The notes under the pieces: generated by a model
What the model saw: only the letters and a program-made list of their open reading frames with translations
Told to the model about the DNA's origin: nothing
The model's database searches: none
DNA from: Geosiphon pyriformis
Lineage: Eukaryota > Glomeromycota > Glomeromycetes > Archaeosporales > Geosiphonaceae
DNA length: 64,000 bases
Assembly: GCA_016748015.1 (NCBI GenBank)
Contig: JAAOMT010000040.1
Location: 570,028-634,027 of the forward strand
Direction of reading: 5' to 3'
Part shown: piece by piece, positions 24,727-37,129 of the stretch
How positions within the stretch are numbered: the first letter of the stretch is position 1
Layout of the letters: each line of letters begins with the position of its first letter
Translations under genes and position numbers: made by a program

Positions 24727-26360
24727 TTTGATTGAAAAACCTTCAGACAGTAGAAGCAGTTGGACTCACGTGGTCTAGTTTCTGCCTGGTTTGAGCTTTC
24801 TGTTCAATTTCTTGGTGGTGTGTCTTCTCTTTTTGTCTGTTCCTCACCTTTGAACAATGACAGCTCTTCAGATATTTTTCAGTCTCGTGAGTTTGGTGCT
24901 ATTAGTGCCAATTTGTTGTGTTTTAATGTTGATCACCTTTCTGTGTATATGGATGAATCTTTGAGTGGTTTGGGGACTGTTAATATAAAAGCTGGGGCTG
25001 CTGTTTTCTTTAAGAATATTGGTATGAATTTGGATATGAAAATGTCTGGTTTGATGTCTTCTATCTTAACAGAGTTGTAGGCCATTGCTTTAGCTCTTGA
25101 GTGTGTTTTTCCTTCTTACTCAATTGACTTGTTTTTAGACAGTCAAGCTGTTTTGGACACTTGCAAATTGGAATTGGATTTGGTTCATTTGGATTTTAGA
25201 AATTGGTATTGGATTGAATGTTGTCACATTGTAAACATCATTCATCATAAAAATTTGAATGTTAATTGGTATAAGATCAAAGATTATTTGAGTGTTTTAG
25301 ACAATAAGTGTGTGGATGAGTTGACCAGAGCTACGGCTTTCTATAGTTGGCATCTGCCCCATTCTATCAATAAATGCTATCTTAGGGTTGGTGGTGCTGT
25401 CATTTCTGGTAATTCTAGACATTTTTTTTGGGATGTTTTTTGGTCAGTTCATCGTGCACATTGGAAAATTGGTTCTGGTTTACAAGTGGTGATGGATAGT
25501 CTGCATGCAGATATTAATTGGTTCAGATTATTGCTGGTATGGCATCCAAATTTTTACATGGCTGCTGGCTTTACTAGCAAGTGGGTTGCTGGTTTTTGGA
25601 CATATTTTATAAAGGCATTGTACCATCAGCTCTCTATTGCCATGTGTAAACAGCTTTATGATAAGAGTTACCCTAGTGTGGTGTGTTTGTTTTGTGGTGA
25701 TGTCAAAGTCTCGGACCATGCTTTTTCTTGTTTGTTTAATGCTGATAATTATGCTTGGTTGTTAGACACTTATGTATCAGCTTGGGGAGTGTGATCTGGT
25801 CTGGGTCATTCTTCTTCAGGTGTCTCACAGCTGTTGTTCACTTGTGTGTCTAACATTTTGGTTAGCATTGCTCTGTGCAAGAGTTTTGTTTTCAAGGATT
25901 GGTTTTATGAGTCTGTTTCTGTTTTCAAGAATTCCAAAATGGCAAATCAAAACATTGTGGCCTTTGTGCATGAATTTAGTCTTGCTTTTTAGGTAGATAT
26001 TTGGTTGGTTCATGCCAAGCACTGTGTTTTTATGGAAAAAAATAGACTTATTTCTCATGATAAATCTGTTTTTATATCAATTTCTGGGCTTCTTTCAGTG
26101 CTGTCAGCTGGCATGATTGGGTTACTGGGTGTAACAGAGGTGATTGGTGTTGGTTTCAGTTTTTGTAAGTTTTGTTTGTTTTTTTCAGGCATAGGTAATG
26201 TAGTTTCTGTTCATATAGGTATATAGTGTTGTTCTGATTGGTTTGAGTGGCTAGTCACGTGTAGAAAGTGCATGATTTACACCTAGTTTAGATCATTTGT
26301 ATAATGTATTGCACTAGGCAGTGTTTGGACTTCACTTGTTAAATGTTAATAAAAAAAAAA
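24727..26360 (+). mobile_element. 5'-truncated LINE insertion (copy 2) with poly(A) end
   Basis: Plus-strand reading from about 24,727 contains only the C-terminal third of a LINE ORF2 (RNase H-like domain plus zinc-knuckle region), followed by about 130 bp of 3' sequence and an A10 run at 26,351-26,360. 5' truncation and a 3' A tail are hallmarks of LINE target-primed insertion. A target duplication could not be confirmed. Much better preserved than copy 1: one frame throughout, three stops. It sits in otherwise very AT-rich DNA and is visibly more GC-rich than its flanks. Confidence 0.8.
24760..26226 (+). pseudogene. LINE ORF2 C-terminal part: RNase H-like domain and CCHC-like knuckle
   Basis: RNase H would degrade the RNA strand during retrotransposition. 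The frame runs 489 codons with TAG at 25,078-25,080, TGA at 25,792-25,794 and TAG near 25,990. The RNase H acidic residues are visible: D in 'VYMDESLSG' (about 24,950), E in 'SILTEL' (about 25,070) and D in 'FLDSQAVLD' (about 25,135), followed by 'VDELTRATAF' (about 25,314). A Cys-x2-Cys...His...Cys knuckle appears at 'VCLFCGDVKVSDHAFSC' (about 25,683-25,733). The motif YTDGSL has become YMDESL, and many expected Arg codons read Trp, Cys or His, the trace of CGN-to-TGN/CAN changes. No frameshift seen. Confidence 0.8.
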
Positions 26361-27173
26361 TTTTTTTATTAAAATCTCTTCACTTCTCTCCTTCCCATAA
26401 TTACAGCAAAAAATCATAAATGTTTTTTTTTGTTTAAAATCTAAAACACATCAAAAAAATCCAAATTTTTGTAATAATAAAATTTTATATATTCTAAGAT
26501 TATTATTATTATTGACATTAAAATTTGATATAATGATAATTTTATGATTATTAAAAATGATTCCTTTCATATTTTATGTATACCAATGACTAAAATTTTT
26601 AGAAAATCTGTTTTGCAAGATCATTTCACAGGACAATTTTCGGACTTTACTTATGAACTTATTTCTTTTTTTTTGTATATTAAATTAAATATTAAAAATT
26701 TTTTGACGATCAATCTTTTTATCAATATCATCACAACTATTTCCCCATAAGTAAAATATTGGTATTTCTCCATAAATACCCTAATGTTTTAACTAGAATT
26801 TCTAGAGGGTTACAAGAGTAGAAACTTCTTAAATTGGGCAGTAAATAGGTTTAAAAAAAATGGAAATCAAAAATTACAAAAATTACTCTCTTTAGAGGTG
26901 AAATCTGGGGTAAAAACGAATTGAGTTTTTTATTAAAATTGACCAAAAAAGAATTAAAATTGATCAAAACGAATTGATTTTCCCATTAAAATTGATCAAA
27001 AAATGATTTTAAAAGGTTAAATTTTTTTGGCATATAATTTTCATTTTCTCTCTCAATCACAGATAACCAAATTCATTTGTTTTTAATGTCTGATTAAAAT
27101 CCCAACAGGTTACCAGATGAAAGGACTGGCAATCAAGTCGAAAGATGAATTAAAATGTTTTTAGATGATGAAA

Positions 27174-27216
27174 ATCGAGTTATCTTTACCCGGTAAATCA
27201 TCATATAACTCGATTC
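27174..27216. repeat. Perfect 11-bp inverted repeat
   Basis: Arms AATCGAGTTAT (27,174-27,184) and ATAACTCGATT (27,206-27,216) around a 21-nt loop. Function unknown. Confidence 0.6.
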
Positions 27217-27649
27217 CCGTTTAGCTGGTGACACGGTAGGAGAATCCAGATGACAAATAGAATTTCTATTCACTCACCACAATCAAAAGTTTATATTTAA
27301 AAATGGTTATTGATTTTCGGCTTCAAAACAAAAAGGATAAATTTTTGGCAAAGATCGATTGATATTCCCTGGCAGATGTACTATATTCTAGAAAGAAACA
27401 AAACAATAAATAGCAATAAAAGAATTTAAAAAATACAAATAAGCCGATTTACTAAAAAAAATCTAGTCTATTTAGTTTAGATTGGCTAAACTAAGGAGTT
27501 GGGACAAGTTTCCTTGGATTAAAAAAGATGAATAATCCTGGAAGGGTAATGTGATGAGTAGACGGTATGAAGATAAAGAGCGATCAAAAAAACTATTTTA
27601 TTCCATTTTGTGATCCCAAATTTCACACCCCTCATTAAATAAGTGAGTG

Positions 27650-27725
27650 AAAGTGAGTAAGTAAGTAAGTAAAGTAAGTAAGTAAGTATGTATGTATGTA
27701 AGTAAGTATTTAAATAAATAAGCAA
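27650..27725. repeat. AAGT/ATGT tetranucleotide repeat
   Basis: Run of AAGT units shading into ATGT and AAAT units. A second tetranucleotide run (GAAT, about six units) lies at 27,809-27,833. Confidence 0.85.
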
Positions 27726-28625
27726 AAAAAAAAGCAAATAAAAGGATTTCATTTCTCTAAACTGATGGTTTTTATTTGGTGTCTGCTAATCGCGAGATTT
27801 CAATATATGAATGAATGAATGAATGAATGGAATAAATCCAATCAATCAATCAAAGAGAAAAAAAAACATCATCCCCATAATGGCATGTTTGGTATGACGA
27901 AATGATGTGATCACTAACACACTACTTAATTATGTTAATCATGTGATTAGTGACGTCAGGAAATTATCCGACGCGCCGAAATTCTTTTCATTTTTGTAAT
28001 GGTGTGACAAGAAGTCAGATGTTACCTAAAATTCATAGAATGATACACGCCAACAATCATCAATCCGGTACCTGAAAACCTGTTTTAAAATTATAGTTGA
28101 TGATAAAATATAAAAAAATTTTTAAGAAAAATTTCGAGAGTGGGAAAGAAGGTTAAAAATAAATTTTATTTTATTTTAATTATTACTACAATATAATTAT
28201 TTTTACAATGTCTAGCTCCGGAATTTGAATCACTTTATGTTACTAATGTTTTCAAAGGTTTTTTTTTAATCGTTGTTTGTTTACATACGCCAAAAAATTA
28301 TTTTATTCTCATAAAATTTGTTTATTTTTCCTCCTCTTTAAAAAAAATTTTTTTTTAGGGAATTCCATAATTCTGTGAACAATTATCCTTTAAAGAATTA
28401 TCTTGAAAGTGTTTGTTTGTATTTTGGTTCTTTCTTTCTTTCTTTCAACTTTTGCCTCTTTTTTAATGATAAGTTTATTATTATTCGAAAGTAAACAAAT
28501 TTCATAATATCATGTAACAAATTTATCACTTGCTTTTTATGCTGAATAAAAAATTTTTTATTCTTTTTGTTACGCGAATCGATAAAACCTTAAAAACCTT
28601 TCAAAGTTCGCACGGTTTTTTTTTC

Positions 28626-28800
<175 letters not shown>

Positions 28801-29117
28801 TATCACCAAGAAATTTGTACATTTTTGCTTACAAAGAAAGATTTAGATTATAGCTCATGCTTTTCCGTGAATATCATCGATCAAGTTTGAATAAATTTTT
28901 GCTGATGTTTCAGGTTTTGAACTGGAAAATTCTTGGTGATGCAATGTTTGTATTGTTAAATGAGAAAAAGGAGAAAATGAGGGGAAAGAACATATTTCAT
29001 CGGCCCCGAGTAATTCCCAGAAAGCATATATGAGTTTTTAAGGTTTTATGAGAAGATTAAAATAGCCGAGATTACTTTTTTAATTGTGTTTTTTAACAAG
29101 ATTCCCAGACCTTTTTC

Positions 29118-29200
29118 AACAACAACGACAACAACAACAACAACAACATCTTTGTCGTCGTCTTCATCGTCGTAATCATAATTATCATCATCATCATCGA
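29118..29200. repeat. CAA and ATC/GTC trinucleotide runs
   Basis: A CAA-rich run (29,118-29,150) followed by TCG/TCA-rich units (to about 29,200). Confidence 0.8.
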
Positions 29201-29784
29201 GACGGAAATCTATGAAAAACGCGATCAAATCAACGGATTATACAATTATATTGATTTGTCATGAAAGACCAATATTTACATTTCAAGTTAAAATGACTAG
29301 AAATTTTATTCTCACATAATCTATCTTTTTTTTTTAAATAAAAAAATTGATTTCTAGACCAAAGAACTTTAAACTTTAAAATAGAAAGTTGAATTACGAA
29401 ACAAAGATCCAAGGAAAAACATTTTTTATTTAGATTAACTCATTGAACTGATATAGATTATTTAATCATCAATCATCAATTATCAATTATCAATGATTAG
29501 GAGTAAATCAAAATATGTTTGTCATTAAGTCAATTTATTGAATTATTTTTACCTTAAATTAGGCTAAGCTTTTTTAAACATGATTTTTTATTTTATTTTA
29601 TTTTATTTTCAATTCTCACCTGTGACCTTTTTGTACAACCTTATTACGCCAATAAAAATTTTTTTCCAAGCACAAAAATTCCATATTGTTTTGAAATTTT
29701 TCTGTCAAAAGAACAAAGAATTTTAGAAGATTTAAAAAGGGTTAAATGAAAATAAAGTTTATTGAAAACTCGTCAAATTATTAT

Positions 29785-29791
29785 ATTATTA

Positions 29792-29836
<45 letters not shown>

Positions 29837-29845
29837 TATTATTCA
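29785..29845. repeat. (ATT)n microsatellite
   Basis: Interrupted ATT run of about 18 units. Confidence 0.85.
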
Positions 29846-30224
29846 TTATTTGGTCGATTAATTGTTTATATATATAATAGTTAAAAATTGATTGTGCTTT
29901 GTTTAATATTATTAATTCGTGTCAAATTTTTTTTGATTGTTATGCATTGTATGAATGTATCAATTATATTTTTACTTTATTATCATAATTATTTTTTCTT
30001 GCACGCATTTTTTTACGCGGTAAAATATGAGCCCGAGAAAAAGTGATTAACAAGAAATGGTTCAGGGGGATAAGTCATACCATTTTATTTTATTTTATTT
30101 TCTTTTCTTTATACAAAATATTTTTCATCTTCTCAAAATGAAGATTTTTTTTCCGAAAAGTATCAATTGCTTACATTAAGAAATTTTCATGATAGAAAAT
30201 AAGTAAAATAACAAGTAAAATTAC

Positions 30225-30315
30225 AACAGAAACAACAACAACAACAACAACAACAATAACAACAAACACAACAACAACAACAATAACAACAACAATAATA
30301 ATAATAATAATAAAT
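30225..30315. repeat. (CAA)n to (TAA)n compound microsatellite
   Basis: CAA units dominate to about 30,290, then TAA units. Confidence 0.85.
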
Positions 30316-30465
30316 TATTTAAAAACAAGGAACGTTTTATCCCAAAAACATAAATGTAGTATCACTCATTTATTAATATTCTGTATTTTCGTAATTTAGA
30401 TTTCGAGCAATTTTTTCTCACTTAATTACCTAATATTTTTGATAAGGAAAATAATTTACTTTTAT

Positions 30466-30603
30466 AACCTTCCCCTTCTTCCCCTTCTCCTTCCCATTCT
30501 CTTTCACCTTCTTCCCCTTCACCTTCTCCGTTCCCCCTTCACCTTCACCTTCACCTTCTTCCCCTTCACCTTCTCCTTTCCCCCTTCTTTCCCCTTTCTT
30601 CTA
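30466..30603. repeat. Polypyrimidine tract (CCTT/CACCTT-rich)
   Basis: Nearly 140 bases almost entirely C and T, composed of 'ccttcaccttc'- and 'ttccccttc'-like units. Such purine/pyrimidine strand asymmetry can adopt triplex DNA; that is inference. Confidence 0.8.
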
Positions 30604-30969
30604 AATTAGTCCTCAAACAATCAGCCTACTCATTCTTTTTAAAAGTTGATCAACTTTTTATCGTACCTATCCGAGAAGTTTCTTATAGAATTTTATAAAA
30701 ATGGGCTAATTTTTGTTTATATATTTTTTGAAATTAAAAAATAGTCGTTTTTATTCTTGTGGTATGATGTGATACATGTATAATGTATCCAATATATAAA
30801 AAAATATTCAACTTCTGCTCTAATTGAAATTTGAATTTGAATTTGAATTTTGATTCTTTTTTTTTTCTTGATTTTTAGAATTTAAAATTTTCTTCTTTAT
30901 AGTTATTAAAAAAAACCGTTGTAACACGCGTACACACTAAACTAGCTACATACTTTTATAGGCCACAAT

Positions 30970-30987
30970 GTGATGATAATGATAATA

Positions 30988-31025
<38 letters not shown>

Positions 31026-31050
31026 AGTGATGATGATGATAATGATAATA
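30970..31050. repeat. (GAT)n microsatellite
   Basis: GAT/AAT trinucleotide run with about ten perfect GAT units in the middle. Confidence 0.9.
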
Positions 31051-32089
31051 AATATTACAATGCAAAAACTACATGTCCCGAAAATTTTTTTTTGTAAAAA
31101 ATTTAAATTACTAATCTATAATTGAATTCATTCTCTCTCTTTTTTCCCTTTATTTATTCCCGATTATTTTGATAAACTTTTATCCGAAAAATTACAAAAT
31201 GATATTAAAATTGTAACGCTGTTGAGCAATCAAATTTTAAATTTTAAATCATACTTTTAATGTCTCATAATTTTTGTGAAAATTGGCATGGAAAAACGCG
31301 GGAATACCATGACATATTAATTGTACTGTAACATGGTGTTTTTGTTGATATAAACCGCATGATTTGCGTGCGGCAATAACCTCAATTTGTTCAACAAACA
31401 AAAATTTTAATGATCGACTTGGCTTTCCTTACATGAAAAAACAAACAAGAATTACTGTTACTAGAAACTTTGCATATTGGCACGATGTTGGCGGGCGATG
31501 ATTTTGGCGTGGTGCCATTCTCAATTTCCATTTGTATGATTTATGTCCTCCGTTTTTTTTTTAACTTTTATGGTAACTGATTACTGCATGGTTTCCTCCT
31601 TATGGCTTAAACTTTAATTTATTTGGCCGGTGATCTTCTGTTTATAAATCAAATTCAGTAAAAAGACTAACCTTTAATGGTATAGTTAATGTAGATTCTA
31701 ATTCTCTTTCGATAATAATTAGTTTTTATTGCTCGTCACGTTCCAAGTCGTTCGTTATGTTTCTTTTTAATTTTAGATTTTCTTTGCGTCTGTGTATTAC
31801 AAAAAATCAAAAAAGCAAATGAAGTTCTTTAAAAAGAACGAAATTTTTTGAATACCAGTTTCACCTTTCATGCTTAAATGAAATGAAATTTTTAAAAATT
31901 GGAATATGTAATCACAGTCTAGATTTTAAAAAAATCAACAAAAAATGTATTTTCATTAAATTTTGTTACTAGATTCATTTATTTAATTTTAATATAAAAG
32001 TTATTCTAAAAAAATTTACTAAATAATATGTATTGTTAAAATTATTTAAAATAAGTTTAATAAATACATATACCAAATTATTGTTTTTA

Positions 32090-32092
<3 letters not shown>

Positions 32093-32182
<90 letters not shown>

Positions 32183-32183
32183 T
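32093..32183. repeat. (AAT)30 microsatellite
   Basis: About 30 uninterrupted AAT units. Confidence 0.95.
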
Positions 32184-32407
32184 TAAATTATTTGCCAAAT
32201 TTTTATAAAAATAAAATATTATTTTAATTAAAAGTTTGGATTTTATTAAACATTGAAATTTTTTTACTTTTATATTATTAATTTTTTAAAAATACTTTGA
32301 TAAAAACATTAAAATAAATCAAAAAAATGAAATACATATACTTAAATTAAATTATAATGAAATAAAGTTTTATTGATCAAAATACTTGAGGTAAAAAAAA
32401 AGAGGGG

Positions 32408-32490
32408 TATTTTGGCAAAGTTAATAATTTGTAATAGGTTTTGATAAAAGATTTTAAAAAAATGGAATTCATTCAAGTAAGAAAATGATG
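32408..32490 (+). repeat. Dispersed repeat, copy 2
   Basis: Second copy of the repeat at 24,061-24,145. Both copies are followed or preceded within a few hundred bases by ATT/AAT microsatellites. Confidence 0.55.
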
Positions 32491-33089
32491 TCTTATTATT
32501 CTTGCACGCGAAATTTATTTTTGCTGCATTTTATCACAATACACTATTTCCCACAATACTTTATTCGCAACAATACCGTAATTCATCAAATACCCCTTTT
32601 TACCTTATAATTTATAGTGTTTTTTAAAAAAAAATTTGGGATATTTTAATAACATAAATAAATCAAATTTTACAATTTTATATTAATAATTTTATTTTTA
32701 AAATTCGAAAATTATAATATCAATTGCGTATTTTAATAAATCATGAAAATAATCATTAATCAATTTATTAATCAATTTATTTATCATTTTCTTTACAATT
32801 TTATGATATATTTTTATGATATATTTTATGATATATTTTATGATATACAATTTAATAAAATCTTTGTGTTATCTTTTATCATTTGTGAAATCAAAAAAAA
32901 ATTATTTATAAAGTTTATTTTAATTCTTATACATAATTTAAACAAAATAAAAAAAAATTTTTTTTTTATATTTTAGATAATATTTAAATCGAAATCAAAT
33001 ATATTAAAATGCTATTTTTTTTTTCAAGTATTTTATTTAAAAATCTATATAGTAATTATGATTATATTTTTACGCAAAATTTTTGTAAT

Positions 33090-33100
33090 CATCATCATCA

Positions 33101-33161
<61 letters not shown>

Positions 33162-33163
33162 GC
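33090..33163. repeat. (CAT)n-(ATT)n microsatellite
   Basis: Four CAT units then about 20 ATT units. Confidence 0.9.
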
Positions 33164-33928
33164 TAAAGTCCTTCCGTAAATTATTATTTTCCAAAAAAAA
33201 AATAAAAAAATCTTAATCGATATTTGTACCAATTTTTTATATAAATTTATTATTAAAATCATAAATATTAATAATATAAAGAATTCTCATTACAAAAAAT
33301 TCATTTAAAAAATCCCATTTTTATTAATTTCTTTTATCAAAATATATATACTTTTTTTTTTATACCCATTATTTTATCCTGAATTTTCTTTTAATCAAAT
33401 GTGATTTGTAGCGTTTTATTTATTATTTATTTATTTATTTATTGTTTATTATTATTTATTTATTTTTTATTATTTATTATTGTTTACCTACCCAAAAAAA
33501 AAAAGGGCTATCATTTCCAATCCGGTGACAAAGTCTAGTGGTGATAATCCCGGGCATTTCTGGTTACAAACAATTCTTAAAAAGGCAATGAATTGTTGTT
33601 TGATTTTCCAATGTGTGCAATCGAGAATGTGCAAAGCTGAGTGTACGAACATCCATTCAAATTTTTTTTTTTTTTTTTAGAGAATGTCAGATAAAGTAAA
33701 GCAGGTATACTTTATTCGTCCCACTTAAACTAAATGATAATATTTATTCTTTTAATTTTAATTTTTTTGTAATAACTTTTTTTATCTGCTGCTGTAGTGT
33801 TCAATGTACAATTTAATACTTGAAAACAAATAAATTTCAAATTAATAAACTTTATTAATATATTATGCATAAACGGAACGAAAATATTAGTAAACTTTTT
33901 ATCTGTACTAGTAGCATGGACGATAAAA

Positions 33929-33982
33929 TATATATATATATATATATATATTTCCAGAATACATCCCTAAACATCAAAAAAC

Positions 33983-34029
<47 letters not shown>

Positions 34030-34048
34030 CCATCATCACCATCATCAT
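33929..34048. repeat. (AT)n and (ATC)n microsatellites
   Basis: An AT run of about 11 units (33,929-33,951) and, 30 bp later, about 20 ATC units (33,983-34,048). Confidence 0.9.
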
Positions 34049-34693
34049 AATCATCGTTTATCATCTTTTTTTCTATTTGATTTTTGGGGCTAAAATCCCA
34101 CAAACGCTACCATCACTACTCCGTCACTGAGACTATTATCAAACTTATCATTGACCACTAGTTGTTGTCTCGTTGGTGTCAAACCATTTTTTCTCTTTAG
34201 GATAAAGTTTTGTTTCTCTTCTTCCTAACATTATTTTTTTTCTCTTAATGCAGCTCTTGCTAATGAAACCTTATTAGAACTTCAACACAAAGATCAAAAT
34301 TTTCAACACCATAAACGAAAATACTTCTTCCCTTTCTCGTCCCTCAATCAATTTTCATTCTTGCATCTCGCCTGAATAAGAAAATAACAATTAAACTTTT
34401 TTCATTTTAATATTACTGGCAGTCTAAAACAATCACTTTATCTTTTTGAAAATTGTTACAATAGAAGAGGATTAGAAACTTACTTTCGTTGCAACTAAAT
34501 AATATTTCAAGTTTTCTTTAACTTGTATATGTCACAGCGCTAAAAAAAATCGTTAGTTCTCTTCAACAACAACAAAAAGTCAAACCAAACTTCCTACTTA
34601 TAAATCACTCGTCAATAGAATAAATACCTTGAATCATCTTTTAAAAATTATTACCTATCTAAAAAAAATTTTCCCACTTCTCTATTCGAGAAG

Positions 34694-34800
34694 TAGTAGT
34701 AGTAATAGTAATAGTGGTAGTAGTAGTAGTAGTAGTAGTAATAGTAGTAGTAGTAATAGTAGTAGTGGTAGTAGTAGTAGTAGTAGTAGTGTAGTATTAG
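34694..34800. repeat. (AGT)n microsatellite upstream of the forkhead gene
   Basis: About 33 AGT units with occasional AAT/GGT variants, ending about 80 bp before the forkhead ATG, so it is likely in the promoter or 5' untranslated region. Confidence 0.9.
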
Positions 34801-34882
34801 TAATAGTGTCATAGAGACTGGAATATTTTGGAAATTTCTAATTCAGAAAATAGTTTGGATTCCAATCCACTCACTCTTGTCC

Positions 34883-37129
34883 ATGGCTTCAGTACCAACC
34901 TTGCCTCCAATAAGTTCTTTTCCTTATGAGAATATTTTACCACCACTCTACTCGACCACAAGCAATAAAAAATTACCTTCAAAATCTCTTCATTATCAAA
35001 ATGAACGAAATCTGCGAAATTCTCAATATTCTTCGTCAACAACTCAATCCAGTTTTTCTTCTATAAATTCTCAAATAAAACAACAATCAACATCTCCTGG
35101 CTCATACACTTCCCTTCTTTCCTCCTCCTCTTCCTCCTCCTCCTCCGCCTCACCACTTTTGAAAAATTTAAATGTGGACTTCATTCAAGAACAGCCTAGT
35201 CTACCCCCGCATACATCTTACCAGTCATCACCAAACTTGCGAATGAGATCCCCTCCAAATCATTTCTCACAGCCTTCATTAAGGTCCCCTTATTCTCCTT
35301 CCTCCTCATTCTCCCAATATCAATCACCTGTCCTCTCATTACCACCAACACCATCACCAACACCAACTGCACTTGTTCATCCAACTTCCTTTCGTCTGCC
35401 ACCATTATCCCCACCGCAGACCGAACAACAATTGCCCTACATTTTTTCACCCCGAATTCCTCCCGCTAATTCTAACTTTTTGATTCAACCGATTCAACAA
35501 CCATCTGCATCAAATCTATTATCTGAACAAACATCATCTCCAACTGTGTCTTTGGAAAATTCGTTTAATCAGCCAGAATTAACAACATCCCCTCGGCATT
35601 CTTTTCAAGATTCAAGGAGTCATTCAACCCAACCTATCATAGCTGAACCATTTGTCACTGTCACCCCAGAATTAAATAATAGACCACCAAGACGAAGACG
35701 TCGTCCTCCTTTTTCCTATTCGACCCTTATCGCTCGAGCTATTCTTGATTCCCCAGAACGTCGGTTAACACTGCGTGAAGTCTATCAATGGATTATGGAA
35801 AATTTTCCACAATTATACAAGCCCGATGATACCGGTTGGCAGGTTCGTGCAACTGTTAAAATCTTACAAAAAATCCTTTTTCATGAGTAATAAAAGCATG
35901 TCATTCCTTTTTTACGAAAAAAGTCTGCCACTGCGTTTATAAATTTGGAAAATATTTTCTACTACTGTGACAATACAGCTAATCCAGTTCCACTTGATTC
36001 CTATTTCTAGAATACGATTCGTCACAATTTGTCTTTGAACAAGTGTTTCAAAAAGGTGCCACGTTCCGATGCTGATTTGGGTCATTCTTCAACCTCATCA
36101 TCTACCGTCAACAAGGGCAAAGGTGGATATTGGACTATCGATCCTGAATATATGTCCTCATATCACAATGGCGTATTCGCTAGAGGTGGTGTACAAAAAC
36201 GAAGACCAGGTGAAGGTCACTCATCGACACATGTTGCTCCCAATGGAGGGGAAGATGATTGTTGTGGGAACGATTCTTATCATGGAGATAGTATGGCTGG
36301 TAGGCTTGTGAAAGTAGAAGATATTGACGGTGAAATTGTTGGAAATCATCAAAATCATCACCAACAAACGGGTCGATACGAGAATATTCGAACCGAGGAT
36401 CGAATATTTTCTACATCTTCTCGCTCAACTGCATTAAGCTCCTCAACATTATCCCAAGGAAAAAAGAACCGATTTCCCAAAAGACAATCTGAATTCGGGA
36501 ACCCTGATGATACCACTACCGTTGGAGTTACTAATATCAACTCACAATTTCTGGATAATGCAGGCAGCGGCCAGTATGTGTTTCATATCACAAATCCCTC
36601 CGATATAAATACTCCTTTACGTTCAATACAAGAACATAGAAACAGAGATCCAGCCTCGACACTAAATATATACAATGAAGGCGTCGTAAATATTAATATG
36701 CCTGAATGGAAGACAAGTAATCGTACTTTAAGCTCGAAAAGATCATATGTGGATGATAATTCAAATTTTAATCAATCACAGTCAAACCGAATAAACTCAC
36801 AGTCAACCTCAATATCTTCTCAACCAAATCGAGCAAATAAACGAAGAAAAAATGAGGAGAAAAATTTAAATCAAGCTTTGAATAATAGGAAACAATCAAT
36901 TCCGTATATTTCTCCAAATTATTCTCCACAATATTATCAACAGCTACCACAACATGCACAAAAACCCTATCAACAGGATTACAATGCGTCAACGATTCCT
37001 TCATTAAAATCTTCGACACCAGGGTCACATTATTTACCACAGGATCATCGATCAGCATCTCAACCATCCACATCTTCTCAACAAATACCACTAAATGCTT
37101 CGATAAAGATTCGTGATTTGTTAAATTAA
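34883..37129 (+). CDS. Forkhead (winged-helix) transcription factor, two exons
   Basis: Nuclear DNA-binding regulator of the fungal forkhead family. Exon 1 is 34,883-35,842 (320 codons) and exon 2 is 36,011-37,129; the 168-bp intron starts GTTCGT and ends CTAG and is phase 0. Predicted length 692 residues. Residues 1-264 are low-complexity Ser/Pro/Gln. The forkhead domain spans about 270-370: basic run and '[13 protein letters not shown]', '[15 protein letters not shown]', 'DDTGWQ' joined across the intron to '[16 protein letters not shown]', then '[12 protein letters not shown]'. The recognition helix W[11 protein letters not shown] is canonical. A 16-20 residue Ser/Thr-rich insert separates 'KVPR' from 'GKGGYW'. 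The C-terminal half is Asn/Ser/Gln-rich and ends 'IKIRDLLN'. ATG at 34,883 is preferred because the frame upstream has no other ATG. Sep1/Hcm1/Fkh subgroup not determinable. Confidence 0.93.
35843..36010 (+). other. Intron of the forkhead gene
   Basis: GT...AG intron (GTTCGT...ATTTCTAG) splitting the recognition helix just after 'GWQ'. Without splicing the frame ends at 35,890, truncating the domain. Confidence 0.9.

Noticed and set aside
34809-35450. Minus frames overlapping the forkhead gene
   Set aside because: Antisense shadows of low-complexity Ser/Pro codons; no domain, while the plus frame encodes a canonical forkhead domain.
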